Shown here piece after piece: positions 45,599 through 56,740 of a stretch of DNA of 64,000 nt. Under the pieces are notes generated by a model that did not search any database, was not told where the DNA came from, and worked only from the letters and a program-made list of their open reading frames with translations. The stretch lies in the NCBI RefSeq assembly GCF_905404315.1, contig NC_066269.1:5022001-5086000 (forward strand), given 5' to 3'. The stretch comes from Leptidea sinapis (Eukaryota; Arthropoda; Insecta; Lepidoptera; Pieridae). The position numbers and the translations under genes are program-made. How positions within the stretch are numbered: position 1 is the stretch's first letter; every line of letters begins with the position of its first letter.

Positions 45599-48582
45599 TC
45601 ATAAATCTTCATCCTCACTGTCAGTTTTTATGCTTTCTTCTGATGAATAGCCAGTGGTAAAAAGAAGATTCTTTGGTTTTCTCTTTCTCTCTTCTTTTAT
45701 TTCTCTTTGTATTTCTGATTTCTTTTCTTGTGCTATTTTTTCGGTGAGTAATGGTCTTTTTCTTTTGGCTTGACAATCATCATTTGCTAATGAACATTTC
45801 TCCTGTGCCACCTCTTTTACTAGATGTTTGATGTCATTTACATTTCCAGATTCTTCATGATCAACTTCATCCACTTAAAATTAAAAATAAATCAGTTATG
45901 TAAGTTTATATAGCAATAAATTGATAAGTACAAACAATTTTCTCTGACAAATTATGCTGAAACATCCTGATTACAGCAATTGTTACAGTTACAAGTTAAC
46001 TGATTACAGTTAAAATTTTCATGATTTTAATTAATATCCATGTTTTATGTAGCCTGCATTTTTGTTTTATGAAGACTAGCAAGATATCCTGAGACTTAGG
46101 TTTACTGTCACTCAGGTTTCTTAAAAAACTAAATATTCTGATCAGCATCACAATTGCGCTCGTCACTTTGAGACATGACATGTTACATCTCATTAGATTC
46201 TGATTTCACTATCTATGGCAACTTTCAAATGGGAACACAATACTGCTGCCAGTGTAGTCTATCTAGCCAGCATCCTGGTTAAAATTGTAGGTTAGATGAA
46301 CTAGTTCTAACAATCAGTCATGTGGAGCAAAATATAATCAATAAAATTTATTTTCCACAGATAAGCAGATATTGCCGTAGCTATATTTGCTCTTGTACAT
46401 ATACTGTGGACAAAAAAGTTGTGTAAATGATAATGAGTAATTACTGTACCTGTGGTAATTATATCAAAATTAGATGCGTGATCTTTAAGCACAACAAATA
46501 TCAATGGAAACTCAATGACACATTTGCCTGATAAACTTTCACAGAGCGACTCTGACGGCTCCAGCTCAAAGAATTTCTTTTGAGATCCTTTTACTTTTTC
46601 AGCTGCAACAACAAAATAACACGTGTTAATCATTCACTTTTAAATTAATAAAGGATTATAGAGAAAATATTATAGATATTTTTGAGGTGAGTGCACTAAT
46701 GTGTAACCACACTCTCTTGCAACCTCTGAGTCAATCATTTACCACTTATCACAGTCAGAAACAAGTTTCTAGATTGAATCTGGATGCCACTAGCTGTGTA
46801 TTCTGTAAGATCAGAATAAGAGTTAGAGTTGATATTCTATTTTGTTTTTTAAGAATATCTTTTTTAATTTAAAGAATTATCATGACACCCTTTGGGTCTA
46901 AGCTAAGTCTAAGTCAACTTCATTTAGCTTAAAATAAGTTATACAAATGATTTAAGTTTTCATTAGTGTTAATTCCGCCAATATTTGTTTTTTAAACAAT
47001 TTGACATGTGTTTCGCCTCTACATGAGGCATCCTCAGGACGTGTTGTCTCGCCAAAATCTGGCAAGAGACTCAAAGAGAAAGAGACTGTCTCATAGTTAA
47101 AAACAAATATTGGCGGAATTAACACTTTTGGAAGAAAACTTAAATCATTTGTATAATTATGGATTTCCGCAAAGTAACACCTAATTCAATAAATTTTCTT
47201 AAAATAAGTTGTATAATAAATATAAATGGAAAATATATCATGCATGTATTAAATTATTTTATTATATTAATTTATGACATAAATAGTACTTTTTTGTTGC
47301 TTACTTACAAAATAATAATTTAGATTCTTTTTGAATGTGGGTCTAGCAAAAATTTTTGGTTATTGGATCCCACTGCTGGGCAAAAGCCTCCCTGCTTTAC
47401 TAAATTTATCATGATCCTGTGCCAGCTCCATCTAGGTCTTATTATAGGCATCTAGATCATTACAACATCATTTTCGGGGTCTGCCTTGACATCTTTGCCC
47501 ATCCCGAGGCATGCAATGTTGTGACGACCTGTGCCCATCCAACATACATGCTCAGAAATACTTTAAATTTAACTAAATGACCGGGGGTAGCTTACCTTTA
47601 AGTAAAATCTTCACACCTGATTGAGTGGCAGATTTATAATAAGTAAGGGATTTTGAACCCTCAAAAGGTAGAGCTTCGGGATTAACATATTTATCTAACA
47701 ATTCTGACATTTTTTTGTTTTCAGGGCATTTACTATCAACGAATTTTAATGGGGGACCATCAACATTAGGAAATAGCCATTCAATCCTCCAGGATATAAT
47801 ATGTCTTTTAAAATCATATCTTGTTGTATTAACAGCATTTCTTGAAAAATTATGAGACAAAAATAGTAGTACAATTCCTCTTCTTCTAGCTGCTAGTTTA
47901 AGTTTATATAAGTGCTGAAATTATTATTATGTATAAATTCCAGATTTATTCACATAGATAATGTTATATTAATGCTAATACTTTTAAATATTTGTTTAAC
48001 TTTGGCCCATAGTAAGTAATGGCTATATGTAAAATTATATTATTCCAGTTTGGTTGATAAATTGGCAAATTAATTCACCCAGATAATGATATTTTTATGG
48101 TGAACACAGCACTAATATGCGGGACCAAGTTTCCTGCTTATTAAATAAAATAATTGTTATGGCCTTTATATGACTTTTACTATTTAAATGGATGTAAAAT
48201 TATTTTATTATAGTCCAAATGCTAAACTGGGTCTTACAATTGGTAAATCTCTGTCAATTCTTGTGAATTTCTTCTTTTCATCCCTCTTGACTGCGTAAAC
48301 AAATCTAGCACATTCTTCAAGTAGCCTGTAGTCACTGTGAAGATCAGTATCTTTGAAGTCTTTAACCCTTACAAATTTAGTCCTGTCGCGGATGCCAGTG
48401 CATTCTAACTCATTTTTATGGATTCTTACACAATCTAAACAGCACGTTTTTACTTCACACCTAGGACATGTGTATTTCGCTTCGTTTGCACCACACACTT
48501 CACACTCTCCGAGCCTTGTTGAAGTATTCGATTCACTTTCTGCATCACTCTCCGATGATGAGAAAGTGTTACCAAATATCAT
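45599..48582 (-). CDS. ZNHIT6: BCD1 / ZNHIT6, box C/D snoRNA assembly factor
   Basis: Four minus-strand exons, 48582-48238, 47914-47596, 46602-46450 and 45873-45599, with GT/AG junctions in phases 0, 1 and 1, give 363 residues. BCD1 is a nuclear factor needed to assemble and stabilise box C/D snoRNPs with the R2TP/RuvB-like machinery. The N-terminal HIT zinc finger is complete: C27, C30, C39, C42, C47, C51, H55 and C61, followed by GIRDRTKFVRV and SDYRLLEECAR. Exon 2 carries the BCD1-specific RRRGIVLLFLSHNFSRN block and SATQSGVKILLKG. Exon 3 carries FFELEPSESLCESLSGKCVI and EFPLIFVVLK. The C-terminus is acidic and Lys-rich. I chose the ATG at 48582 because four upstream codons lack an ATG. 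It converges on NUDCD1 with 29 bp between stop codons. The model agrees with the human protein along its length. Confidence 0.92.
46941..47197 (+). mobile_element. snap-back retroposon-like element, copy 2, in BCD1 intron 2
   Basis: Shares the ACAAATGATTTAAGTTTTC terminus, the TTTCGCCTCTACATGAGGCA core and the AATAAATTTTC end with copy 1 at 4619-4832, in opposite orientation. The direct repeat CTTAAAATAAGTT (46928-46940 and 47198-47210) flanks it exactly, a 13-bp target duplication of the length made by non-LTR retrotransposition. Long internal inverted arms make it look like a MITE, but the duplication length argues otherwise. Confidence 0.75.
47355..47550 (-). mobile_element. degenerate RTE-like LINE fragment in BCD1 intron 2
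   Basis: CCCACTGCTGGGCAAAAGCC resembles the antisense C-terminal region of the RTE-like elements also seen at 33775-34050, with further decayed similarity to 47545. Non-coding relic. Confidence 0.45.
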
Positions 48583-48789
48583 TATAGTGAGCACAGCAAA
48601 CCAAGTAGTGCGAGAAATTATAAAAGTTGCAAATGCAGACTGGTAAGTGGTATTAAAGTGGTACTAAATTATTTTGAATTTTGACATCAAGTAAAATGCC
48701 AATTGTCATTTGTCATATTTATTTTGTGACCTTGTTAGTGTTTGTGGCTCTGCTTCTGGAACATATTTTCTATATCCATATTATATATT

Positions 48790-49000
48790 TAACTAGCTGA
48801 CCCAGCAAACGTTGTATTGCCGATATTAAAACCGCGATACAAAAGTAACTGTTGATCGTAGTTCGGTGAAAATTTGATTTCGTGATGTGCTGTAGGTACC
48901 AATGATTTTGTAGTCAGGTTAGTGTATTCACACGTATTACATTCAGATTCGTATCTCCTCGATTTCAAAATAATTACCTAACTACCACAGCCGGTATTTT
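48790..49000. repeat. interspersed repeat (CTAGCTGACCCAGCAAACG type)
   Basis: CTAGCTGACCCAGCAAACGT opens a segment belonging to the same broad repeat class as 1972-2338 and 57945-58552, here only its 5' part. The remainder is unassigned. Confidence 0.45.
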
Positions 49001-49084
49001 CATACTGGGCGTCGTTCGAGTGACGTTCAGTTACGTGGTCACTTGGAAGAGAAGGCTTGAAAGAATCCTGCTGTGCTCCGTTAG

Positions 49085-49486
49085 GTGAGATAGCACAGGT
49101 GATGCAGTATATGCAGGTCTCTCTTGGGAAATCGTCGACCAGAGACGGGAGAAACTAATGGCTTCTATCGAGTGCTCTCTTGAGAAGGTTGCGGAATGGG
49201 GTTAATTGAACCTTGTCCAATTTAACCCCCAGAAGACTCAAATTTGCGAGCTTACCACAAAAAAAAACCATTTGTCGTATCACCGCTCTTCCACAACACT
49301 TCCCTTAAAGCCTTGCATAGTATCGGAATGCTGGGATTCGAAATCTCGAGCGATTGCCAATTCCGTGGTCATCTGGAGGGCAAAGCCAAATTGGCTTCGA
49401 AGAAGCTAGGCGACATAAATAGAGCACGGCAATACTTTAAGTCGGCACACATTCTAGCGCTCTACAAAGCGCTGTTATTTTCATAG
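49085..49486 (+). mobile_element. CR1/Jockey-like LINE fragment
   Basis: Frames around 49200-49486 encode NLVQFNPQKTQICEL and GFEISSDCQFRGHLEGKAKL, then INRARQYFKSAHILALYKAL, the C-terminal reverse transcriptase region of a LINE. Short frameshifts separate the parts. It is a longer relative of the fragment at 32990-33516. Confidence 0.75.
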
Positions 49487-50329
49487 TTATACTAGACTTA
49501 AATAAGGGTCGCTATAAGAATAACATCAGAATGCATTGCATGGGCAGATATGTCAACGATATACAAGGTATAAATTATTCTTATTTTATTAGTAGACATT
49601 TTGCTTATGTCTAGTTTGTTTGAAGGTACAACATTTCCCGCGTTTATTTGCAAGACTGCCTGACATTCGGAAAACTTCACAATAATCATTGTATTGACAG
49701 TGTTGTCAGCGATATCCCTTGATGAAAAAAAAATATACAGAGACAAAGCTTCTTAAGAGAAATTTACATACATGCGTAACATCCTAGCTACTAATTAATA
49801 AGGAGTAATCTCGTAAGATAACAATCATCACTACAGCAACAATTCGTAATTAAAACGTGATTAGATATCAAAACTAAACTTACATACAAAATTTTGTATC
49901 CGTGCTACTAACCGTTGAAAAGTTTCCTATTGAGGAGATAATCCTGGCTGCAAGGTCAAATGATGTATAATATCATATTATTGTATTCTCACCGAAGTTA
50001 TGTATGTAGGTGTTCAAAATTTTAGCTCAATTAGACATCGGGAACTGTTATGAACGTTTCTTTCAGAGTTTGAATTAAAACAAATACTAACATAGTTATA
50101 TACCAACTAACCGATAAACAAGTGTTAAGTAAAACCTTGCAATAGAAATAAAATAGTGAAAACATACTGTGATGTAATCTCTTCCCATACACAAAAGGAT
50201 CATACAAATATAAATATCATCAAATATTTACTTACCTTTTATAGACCATGGGATAGTCTACATAATACGATATATTTTTTTGATGAAGAGAGATGATATT
50301 CGCGCGATTTATAACCTAAGTCCTAAATA
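49487..50329. other. intergenic, nothing recognised
   Basis: AT-rich, no splice-bounded coding segment and no repeat I can name. Confidence 0.4.
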
Positions 50330-52275
50330 ATCATTGAGAGAAAGATTTAAAGAAATAAACATTTTGACTGTTGCTTTTCAATACATTTTGATAATGTTCT
50401 GTATGTTCATAAGCACATTGAGGAATTTTCTAGAAACTGTGACATTCATAATGTTAACACGAGGAATAAACATAAACTTGTTATGCCTACTACTCGGTTG
50501 GGTAGAGTTAGTAAGTCTTTTGTTGGGCGATGTATATGCTTCTACAGTATGATCCCAGAAAATGTACAAAACAAATGTGCTACGAAATTTAAAAGAATTG
50601 TTAAAAAACGTTTGTGTGGGAAAGGTTACTATAGCATAAACGATTTTCTTAATGACACCACGGACTGGGAATAAAGCGAACACCTTCAGGCTCTTTAATT
50701 ATTTATTGTACGATATCACATTGTAATCCATATTTTTATATTTAAAAAAATAAGCCCGCTGAACTCACAAGATTATTATTATAAAGGCAAAGGCTCGCAG
50801 CAGGAATGTCAAAATTATCGCGGGATCAACCTTCTTAGTGTTGTTGGAAAAGTGTATGCCAGAATATTGATTGAAAGAGTAATGAATGTGACTAATGACA
50901 AGGTATGGGATGTGCAAGCGGGATTTCGGAAGGGAATGGGATGTACGGATCAAGTCTTTTCCTTACGCTGCATCACTGAAAAATGTCTGGCAAAAAACCA
51001 GAAAGTATATTGCGCGTTCATAGACTTGGAAAAGGCATATGATAGGGTGAATAGAAAGGAATTATGGAAGGTCTTATCTATGTATGGGGTGGACAATTTT
51101 CTGATAAGGGCTCTGAAATCTCTGTACAGGGATTCTCAAGCCTGTGTTCGTGTTAATGGTGCCTATACGGGCTGGTTTGATATCTCCAAAGGTGTCAGAC
51201 AGGGTTGTGTAGCGTCGCCTTGGTTGTTCAACCTATTCATGGATAGATGCATGAATGATGTGAGAGAAATGCAATGTGGAATCAATATGGAAGGGCTGTG
51301 TGTTAAGTGCCTCTTGTACGCCGATGATCAAGTCATTTTTTCATCATCGGTAAATGAGTTGCAGCAAATGATTGACTGTTTGAACGGGAGCTTAAAGAGA
51401 GAGGTTTGAAAGTAAATGCAAGAAAGACGAAAGTGATGGTATTTGAGAAGGATGAAAGGTTGACTGAGTGTACTATCACGATTGAAGATGAAAGGGTAGA
51501 ACAAGTTACAGATTTCGTATATTTGGGTAGCATGTTTACAAGAGACGGAAGATATGAAGGTGATATTGAAAGGAGAGTGACTGCGGGAAATTGTGTGAAT
51601 GGAGCGCTGCATGCCTTTATAAACGGTAAGACTGTGCCAATAGAAGCGCGAATGGCTGTACATAATGGAGTGCTTGTCGCCACGTTAATGTATGGAAGTG
51701 AGAGTTGGGTATGGCAGAAGAAGCATAAAAGCAGAATTAACGCAGTTGAGATGCGATCACTGCGTAGTATGTGTGGGGTAAGACTGACTGATACAATTCC
51801 GAATGCGGTAATACGAGCGCGCTGTGGTTTGAAAGAGGATGTTGTGACAAGGACTGAAAAAGGAATGCTTAAATGGTTTGGACACGTGGAGCGAATGAGT
51901 GAAGAAAGAATGACGCATCAAATATATAAGGCAAGTGTGTGTGGGCAAGTCGGTCGCGGGAGACCTCGTAGAACATTCGTCGATCAAATTGGCGACGTTT
52001 TGAGAAAAGGAGAGGTCCGAAGCACCCGCAACCGGCGAGCATCTATGAAAAGAGTAATGAATGTAGAGGAAGCGCGTGAGGTCTGTAAGGATAGAAGCAA
52101 ATGGCATTCTATTGTCTCTGCCTACCCCGCGGTAACAAGGCGTGAGTATGTGTGTGTGTGTGTGAACTCACAAGAAATTTCTTGTGCCAATTCTTCTCAG
52201 GTCTGAGGCAGTCTCTTTTGAATGGGTGGTAGTTTTTGACGTTCAATAAGTGATTTTGAATAAAAATATTTGAAT
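50330..52275 (+). mobile_element. older LINE (CR1/Jockey-like) 3' end, split by an RTE insertion
   Basis: The left part (50330-50772) encodes RERFKEINILTVAFQYIL and, in another frame, PTTRLGRVSKSFVGRCICF with PENVQNKCATKFKRIVKKRL and YYSINDFLNDTTDWE before a stop: the C-terminus of a lepidopteran LINE. The right part (52176-52275) is its 3' UTR, including GGTCTGAGGCAGTCTCTTTT and a TTTGAATTTGAATT tail. The two halves join cleanly once the RTE copy and one target duplication are removed. Frameshifts show it is old. Confidence 0.8.
50773..52162 (+). mobile_element. 5'-truncated RTE-like retrotransposon
   Basis: A 1390-bp insertion flanked by perfect 13-bp repeats TGAACTCACAAGA (50760-50772 and 52163-52175). 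It encodes the reverse transcriptase from YKGKG onward: AGFRKGMGCTDQ, FIDLEKAYDRV, GVRQGCVASPWLFNLFMD and the catalytic YADD in LLYADDQVIF. A frameshift near 51390 separates this from the second frame (51406-52206), which contains RGRPRRTFVDQIGDVL. It ends in a TG microsatellite, as RTE elements do. Endonuclease and 5' parts are missing, so the copy cannot move on its own. Confidence 0.9.
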
Positions 52276-52329
52276 TTGAATTAATAGCTATATTTACAAT
52301 ACTATGACTACATAAAATTAAAAGTATCT

Positions 52330-52570
52330 TTATTATATATATAATAGTATCTTTATATTTAGGAAGCGTACCAAGAATACTGGCAGCATTACCGCGTTGG
52401 ATATCTAGGCTGATCCGTTGACCGAAATAGCTGCCATCACTTTGGTTTCCACTTACATTAATATTGTTAAATATTCGCACAAAAGGGGAAACAAAAACAA
52501 TAGTAATTAACAATTCAATCATAGTTTTAATTACGAAATCAGGTCTTAGCCTAATATTTCCTTCCATAGT
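52330..52570 (-). mobile_element. possible LINE 3' fragment
   Basis: Minus strand encodes LDIQRGNAASILGTLP, a phrase I associate with lepidopteran LINE-derived frames, after MEGNIRLRPDF. No catalytic domain remains. Assignment is tentative. Confidence 0.35.
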
Positions 52571-54599
52571 TTAATGCGAAAATGTCGCGGATTTTCATTT
52601 GGAAGATGTACTTAATACTTTAAACGTAGTCGGTTAACTCTAGAAAATGCTACATAAAACATACTATGCATGAAGACCGACTAGTAAGTCAACACAACCG
52701 ATTAGAATGTTTGTCGTTGGCACAGTAATGGTATTTGCAGATCTAACTTGAAATTGGTGACGCTGCATGGTATCGTATTCGAATGGTATTGTAGCAGTTT
52801 TTCATTGCCTTGTATTTTCAAAACGGATATCTAATATTGAAACGTAGCTAGATCGATTACCCGTCCCTGAAATCCCCGGCACACTAAATTTCATGAAAAT
52901 CGTTAGAGCCGTTTCCGAGATTCAGATTATGTATAGCGTATTATTTAATATTAAACAAGAATTGCTCGATTGCCGATACTTCCTGCCTTTCGCTGAGATG
53001 TGTCTCTATTACTAATACAAACAAAGGTACTCTGGGCTACCCTTAGATTATTAACACTAAAATTCAGAGGTGTAATCATTATCAAGTATCAGTTTCTCGG
53101 AGCAATATAAAGACTGGATAGCGCGCATTTAATTGAATATTTTCTAAGTAGTGGCAATCTTTCATTCAATACACCTAAAAGTACGATAGAAAGAGACGAC
53201 ATGCGGCAAACGACTTCAATTCAAATCCATATGTAGCCGTTTTTTATTCCTGTAAGGTAGTACTTGCCACTATTATAGCGATAAATAAAAAAGATAAAAA
53301 ATTTAAATAAAGAATCATGCTGTTGGGTTAAATTAATGTAGCTCTTTATTTGCTTGTGTAACTAGAAATAATGCAATAAACAAAGTTTAATTCAAAATTT
53401 AAATTATACTTACTTATTTTTACACTTATTTGCATGCTATACTATTGGGTATATGTAGGTATTATTAATCCTTATATGTATTACAGATTTAATACTATAA
53501 CTATAAAATCTTCAACAATCACTCAAAACTAAACATCAAGTTAGATCTTAAAAGCTTAGAATAATGACACAAAAGCACAAAGTCTAAATGATTTGTGGAA
53601 AAAGAATAATTGAAGAAGGATTATTGCTAAAGAGAAGATACCGACTGCTCAGCGCTAAAATTGTAGTTGAATGACAAAAAAAATTGAATACAATTTTTCA
53701 CTTCGAAATCATAATAACGTTCATAACTTCTTCTTCGTCGGCAAGTTTTTTTAACTAACTTTTTAAAATTTTTGGATTTTAAATCTCTTATCAAAATGAA
53801 ATAAAATTGCTTCATGTTATTGTTTTGCATTTCAAAACACAAGGTGAGATATGTCTGTCTCTTTTCGGTGGATTACGATTCGCGTAGGTAAGAAAAGTCA
53901 AGCCAGTATTGCACAGCTCAAATTATTGTTACTACTCTAGCTTGGAACAATTATTATACAGGACGGAGTGATAGCTTTAAATGCGTGCCAATGTTATCGA
54001 ACATCTAAGACAAAATCACAAAGTATACTAAATGATAATTCTGGGTATTTTCACCCCCTTTTGTTGTTCCCGATGAACAAAATACAAGATGATGATCAAG
54101 ACATATTTAACAAAACCAATGAAATGTATATTTTACTTAATTTACGCACTAAATCCCAATATTTTGACCGACTAGACATCACCCAAGCTGACACGATTTA
54201 CAGGTACAGTACGACGTTACAAATTTACATGAGCTATCCATATAACTTAAATGCAAAGATTTCGAGAAATGGACAAAGATGACAATACACATAGTATTGT
54301 ACAACAATATACGTAAAGAACGAGTTCTCTTGAGAACTCCTTCTCTACGCTCTATAATAATTGCTCTGAGATCAGTTTAACATCCTCTTTGTTTAGTGTT
54401 TACCTAATTACTTGTTGTGAATCGGAAACTGTATTTTGTATTAAGTCTTTTAGAATTAACTTTATGTTATCAAATAATTTACAATAGTAACTGAATAATC
54501 GAAAATAGTCGTTACTTTCTTATAAATATTTTACAAAGCAGTTTTTGTAAAAGTGTAATTCTATTTAATAAAAACTTAAATAACTTTAGTATTTTCACA
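52571..54599. other. intergenic with repeat traces
   Basis: 52860-52960 contains ATTTCATGAAAATCGTTAGA followed by GCCGTTTCCGAGATTCAGA, a phrase common in lepidopteran repeats. A 104-codon plus-strand frame at 53968-54282 has no recognisable domain. The last 250 bases should hold the PA1 promoter; I see no diagnostic element. Confidence 0.4.
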
Positions 54600-55055
54600 A
54601 TGACCGCTGAAGTTGTTGGCGATGATTGGGAATTGCCTTGTTCAGATGATGAAATATCAAAAAGCGGAATTACTGTGGGTAAAAGTTGGATGCCTGATCC
54701 TGCAGAGCTAGAAGAACTGTATAAAACTATAGAAATTACTGGAACTATTAATCTGGAGTGGAAGAGTCCAGGAAGGCGAGCACCATCTCCCGTTGCAGTG
54801 TCAAATGATAATCAACCAGAAGCTATGCAAACCTCACCTGCTAGGGAAGAAAAATCAGACTTTGACTTCATGGACGAAGTTAGCTCGCTAAGGCTGCGTG
54901 TTCGTCGAGAAGGAGAGGATACATTGCGTGGATCAGCCAAAAAGAAAACAACTTCATTTGATGGAATACTGTCAAATATGATACGACATAAACGAATTGA
55001 ACAATTAGAAAAACAAGCAAATACACCTAATAGTCCTCTTAATAACAATGGTTGA
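54600..55055 (+). CDS. PAGR1: PA1 / PAGR1, subunit of the MLL3/4 (Trr) methyltransferase complex
   Basis: A single uninterrupted exon of 151 residues. PA1 is a small acidic nuclear protein of the KMT2C/D (fly Trr) COMPASS-like complex, which methylates histone H3 lysine 4 at enhancers. Family signatures are WELPCSDDE (10-18), then SWMPDPAELEELYKTIEITG (29-48) with GTINLEW, the PGRRAPSPV motif (57-65), an FDFMDE acidic patch and a C-terminal helix SFDGILSNMIRHKRIEQLEK. The human protein is longer (254 residues), mainly by an N-terminal extension. An AATAAA signal lies at 55178-55183. Being intronless with its own flanking sequence, it could be ancestral or an old retrocopy; no poly(A) tail or target duplication is visible, and the frame is intact. 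Confidence 0.9.
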   Translation: MTAEVVGDDWELPCSDDEISKSGITVGKSWMPDPAELEELYKTIEITGTINLEWKSPGRRAPSPVAVSNDNQPEAMQTSPAREEKSDFDFMDEVSSLRLRVRREGEDTLRGSAKKKTTSFDGILSNMIRHKRIEQLEKQANTPNSPLNNNG

Positions 55056-55524
55056 TTACAATCAACACCCCCAGTTAATCAGTATCTGAAAATTACTAGA
55101 TAGAAAAGTCTAACACAAATTTAGAGGTTATCTATCAGGTTGTTTAAAATATCATTTTTAGTGCAGGTATACTGAAGAATAAATGGTATAATAGAAGGAA
55201 AATATACTTCATTTTTATTTAAATACAACAGAAATGACTCTGTTTTATGTAAAATTAATTTCTCTTTATTAGATGGGAAAAGTCATGGTATTAATAGAGG
55301 GCTATAACTTATCAGGAGAGTCCACATATAAAGAACAACTGGAAAAGTAAACAAGATTGAATTATATACCCATGTATATTTGTTTTTTTATTATAATGAC
55401 CTGTTAATTATCTTTTTTTTCTACTATGTAATAACATCTCTATGAATAATAGTGTTTAGCCTCTTAAAGAAAAATGTAATAGAATATGTAATTTGATATT
55501 TGTGATATATTTAATACTTATATA

Positions 55525-56149
55525 TGATGAGGAAAGAAGCTCTGTATTGTTTTTAAAAGGTGTGACATCATTACTGTTGACATCACAATTGCTATCTTGC
55601 TGAAGATTGGCTCACTCATTGGTTCTTCCAAAGAAAACTACACGAGTAGGTATTTTATTACTTTCGTTTATTCAACGGGCAGCGTTGCGACATCCCAGAG
55701 AGGTCCGTACCGTACGACAGCCCGAGCACGACTGACTCCAGTGTCTTTTTTTTTTTTTTGCGCCCAGACGAAGGGAAAGGGCTACCCTCCGGGATTACGA
55801 AGGGAGGGAGGTGGTGAATGCTCATGCATACCAACGCAGCCTAAGGCTGCGTTGGTTATGTGGGACTCACGTAAGAACCTAAGTGCCTACCCACTAAACA
55901 CCACCTGAGGTTGGCTTTGGGCAGTGTGCCCTCTAAGCCTTCATCGTAGGCGACCATCTCTCGGGGAAGAGAGGCGCAAGCGGCACTCCCTAGGGAGGAA
56001 CTAGAGGAAGACTCCAGTGTCGACCGTGCGGCTGTATTTATAGGACCCGGCGCACGTGCTACTCCACGTGTTTTAAAATGCGGTCGTATTTATGAGGCTC
56101 GGTGCACGTGCACGTGTTTTCAATTCGTGTTCTAGTATTTACGCCGATA
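55525..56149 (+). repeat. left long terminal repeat, interrupted
   Basis: Matches the right copy closely once the insertion at 55746-56009 and one target duplication are removed. It contains a TATA-like GTATTTATAGGACC, then three CACGTG E-boxes within about 60 bases. Confidence 0.75.
55746..56009 (-). mobile_element. poly(A) retroposon inserted in the left LTR
   Basis: A 264-bp insertion beginning with 14 T residues (a poly(A) tail on the minus strand), flanked by perfect 12-bp copies of GACTCCAGTGTC (55734-55745 and 56010-56021). The right LTR has the empty site with one copy. Minus-strand frame includes GTLPKANLRWCLVGRHLG; it is probably the 5'-truncated 3' end of a LINE, family unknown. 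Confidence 0.88.
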
Positions 56150-56229
56150 CGGCCATTCTGACAGGCGGTTCGCGCTCTGCACCAGCCTGGTTGGTATTTG
56201 TAAGTTGTAGTGGATTCTTATAGATTCTC

Positions 56230-56700
56230 TTTAGTTCTTATCGACAGTTATTGTAACTGTAGGTTGTCGAAGGTTCTCGTAAAGTTCTCGAAGATTCTCG
56301 TAGAGGATTCGGAGGTTCTCGCAGAGTCCTCGCAGATTCTCGTTGGTTCTTGTTGACCTGCAAGTATAGAAAGTTTTTCTGAGTAGTGCATCTGTTATCA
56401 ACTTCAGTTGCTTTGTTGTAGTTACATAAACACAAATGCTATAATTATAACTGAGGGTTCTCAGTGGTTCTCGTAGAGTTCTTGGAAATTCTCATAGGAT
56501 CTCGTAGAGTTCTCGTTGAACTGCAAAAATATAAAGTTTTAAGAGGCTTTTCGGAGGTTCTCGAAGATTTCTCGGAGGGTCTCTTAGAGTTCTCGGAGGG
56601 TCTCGTATAGTTCTCGTTGAACTGCAAAAATAAAAAACTTTTAAGAGGCGTTTCGGAGGTTCTCGAAGAGTTCTCGGAGGGTCTCGTAGATTAATAAAAG
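56230..56700. repeat. degenerate minisatellite (TTCTCGTAGAG type)
   Basis: Dozens of drifting 10-11-base units such as GTTCTCGGAGG and ATTCTCGTAGA. These are grouped into higher-order blocks of about 100 bases that restart with GTTGAACTGCAAAAATA at about 56514 and 56613. The minus-strand frames reading RTLREP repeats are a by-product. Confidence 0.75.
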
Positions 56701-56740
56701 GTTTTCATCAGGATGTGTTGAATTATAGAATAAACATTGT

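Noticed and set aside
52109..52567. 152-codon minus-strand frame with hydrophobic segments
   Set aside because: Contains LINE-like LDIQRGNAASILGTL and runs into the RTE microsatellite tail, so it is repeat-derived and not a gene.
53968..54282. 104-codon plus-strand frame upstream of PA1
   Set aside because: No recognisable domain, no link by splice phase to PA1, ordinary AT-rich composition.
56238..56627. Arg-Thr-Leu-Arg-Glu-Pro repeat proteins on the minus strand
   Set aside because: Translation of the TTCTCG minisatellite; frames are broken and no start or splice structure supports a gene.
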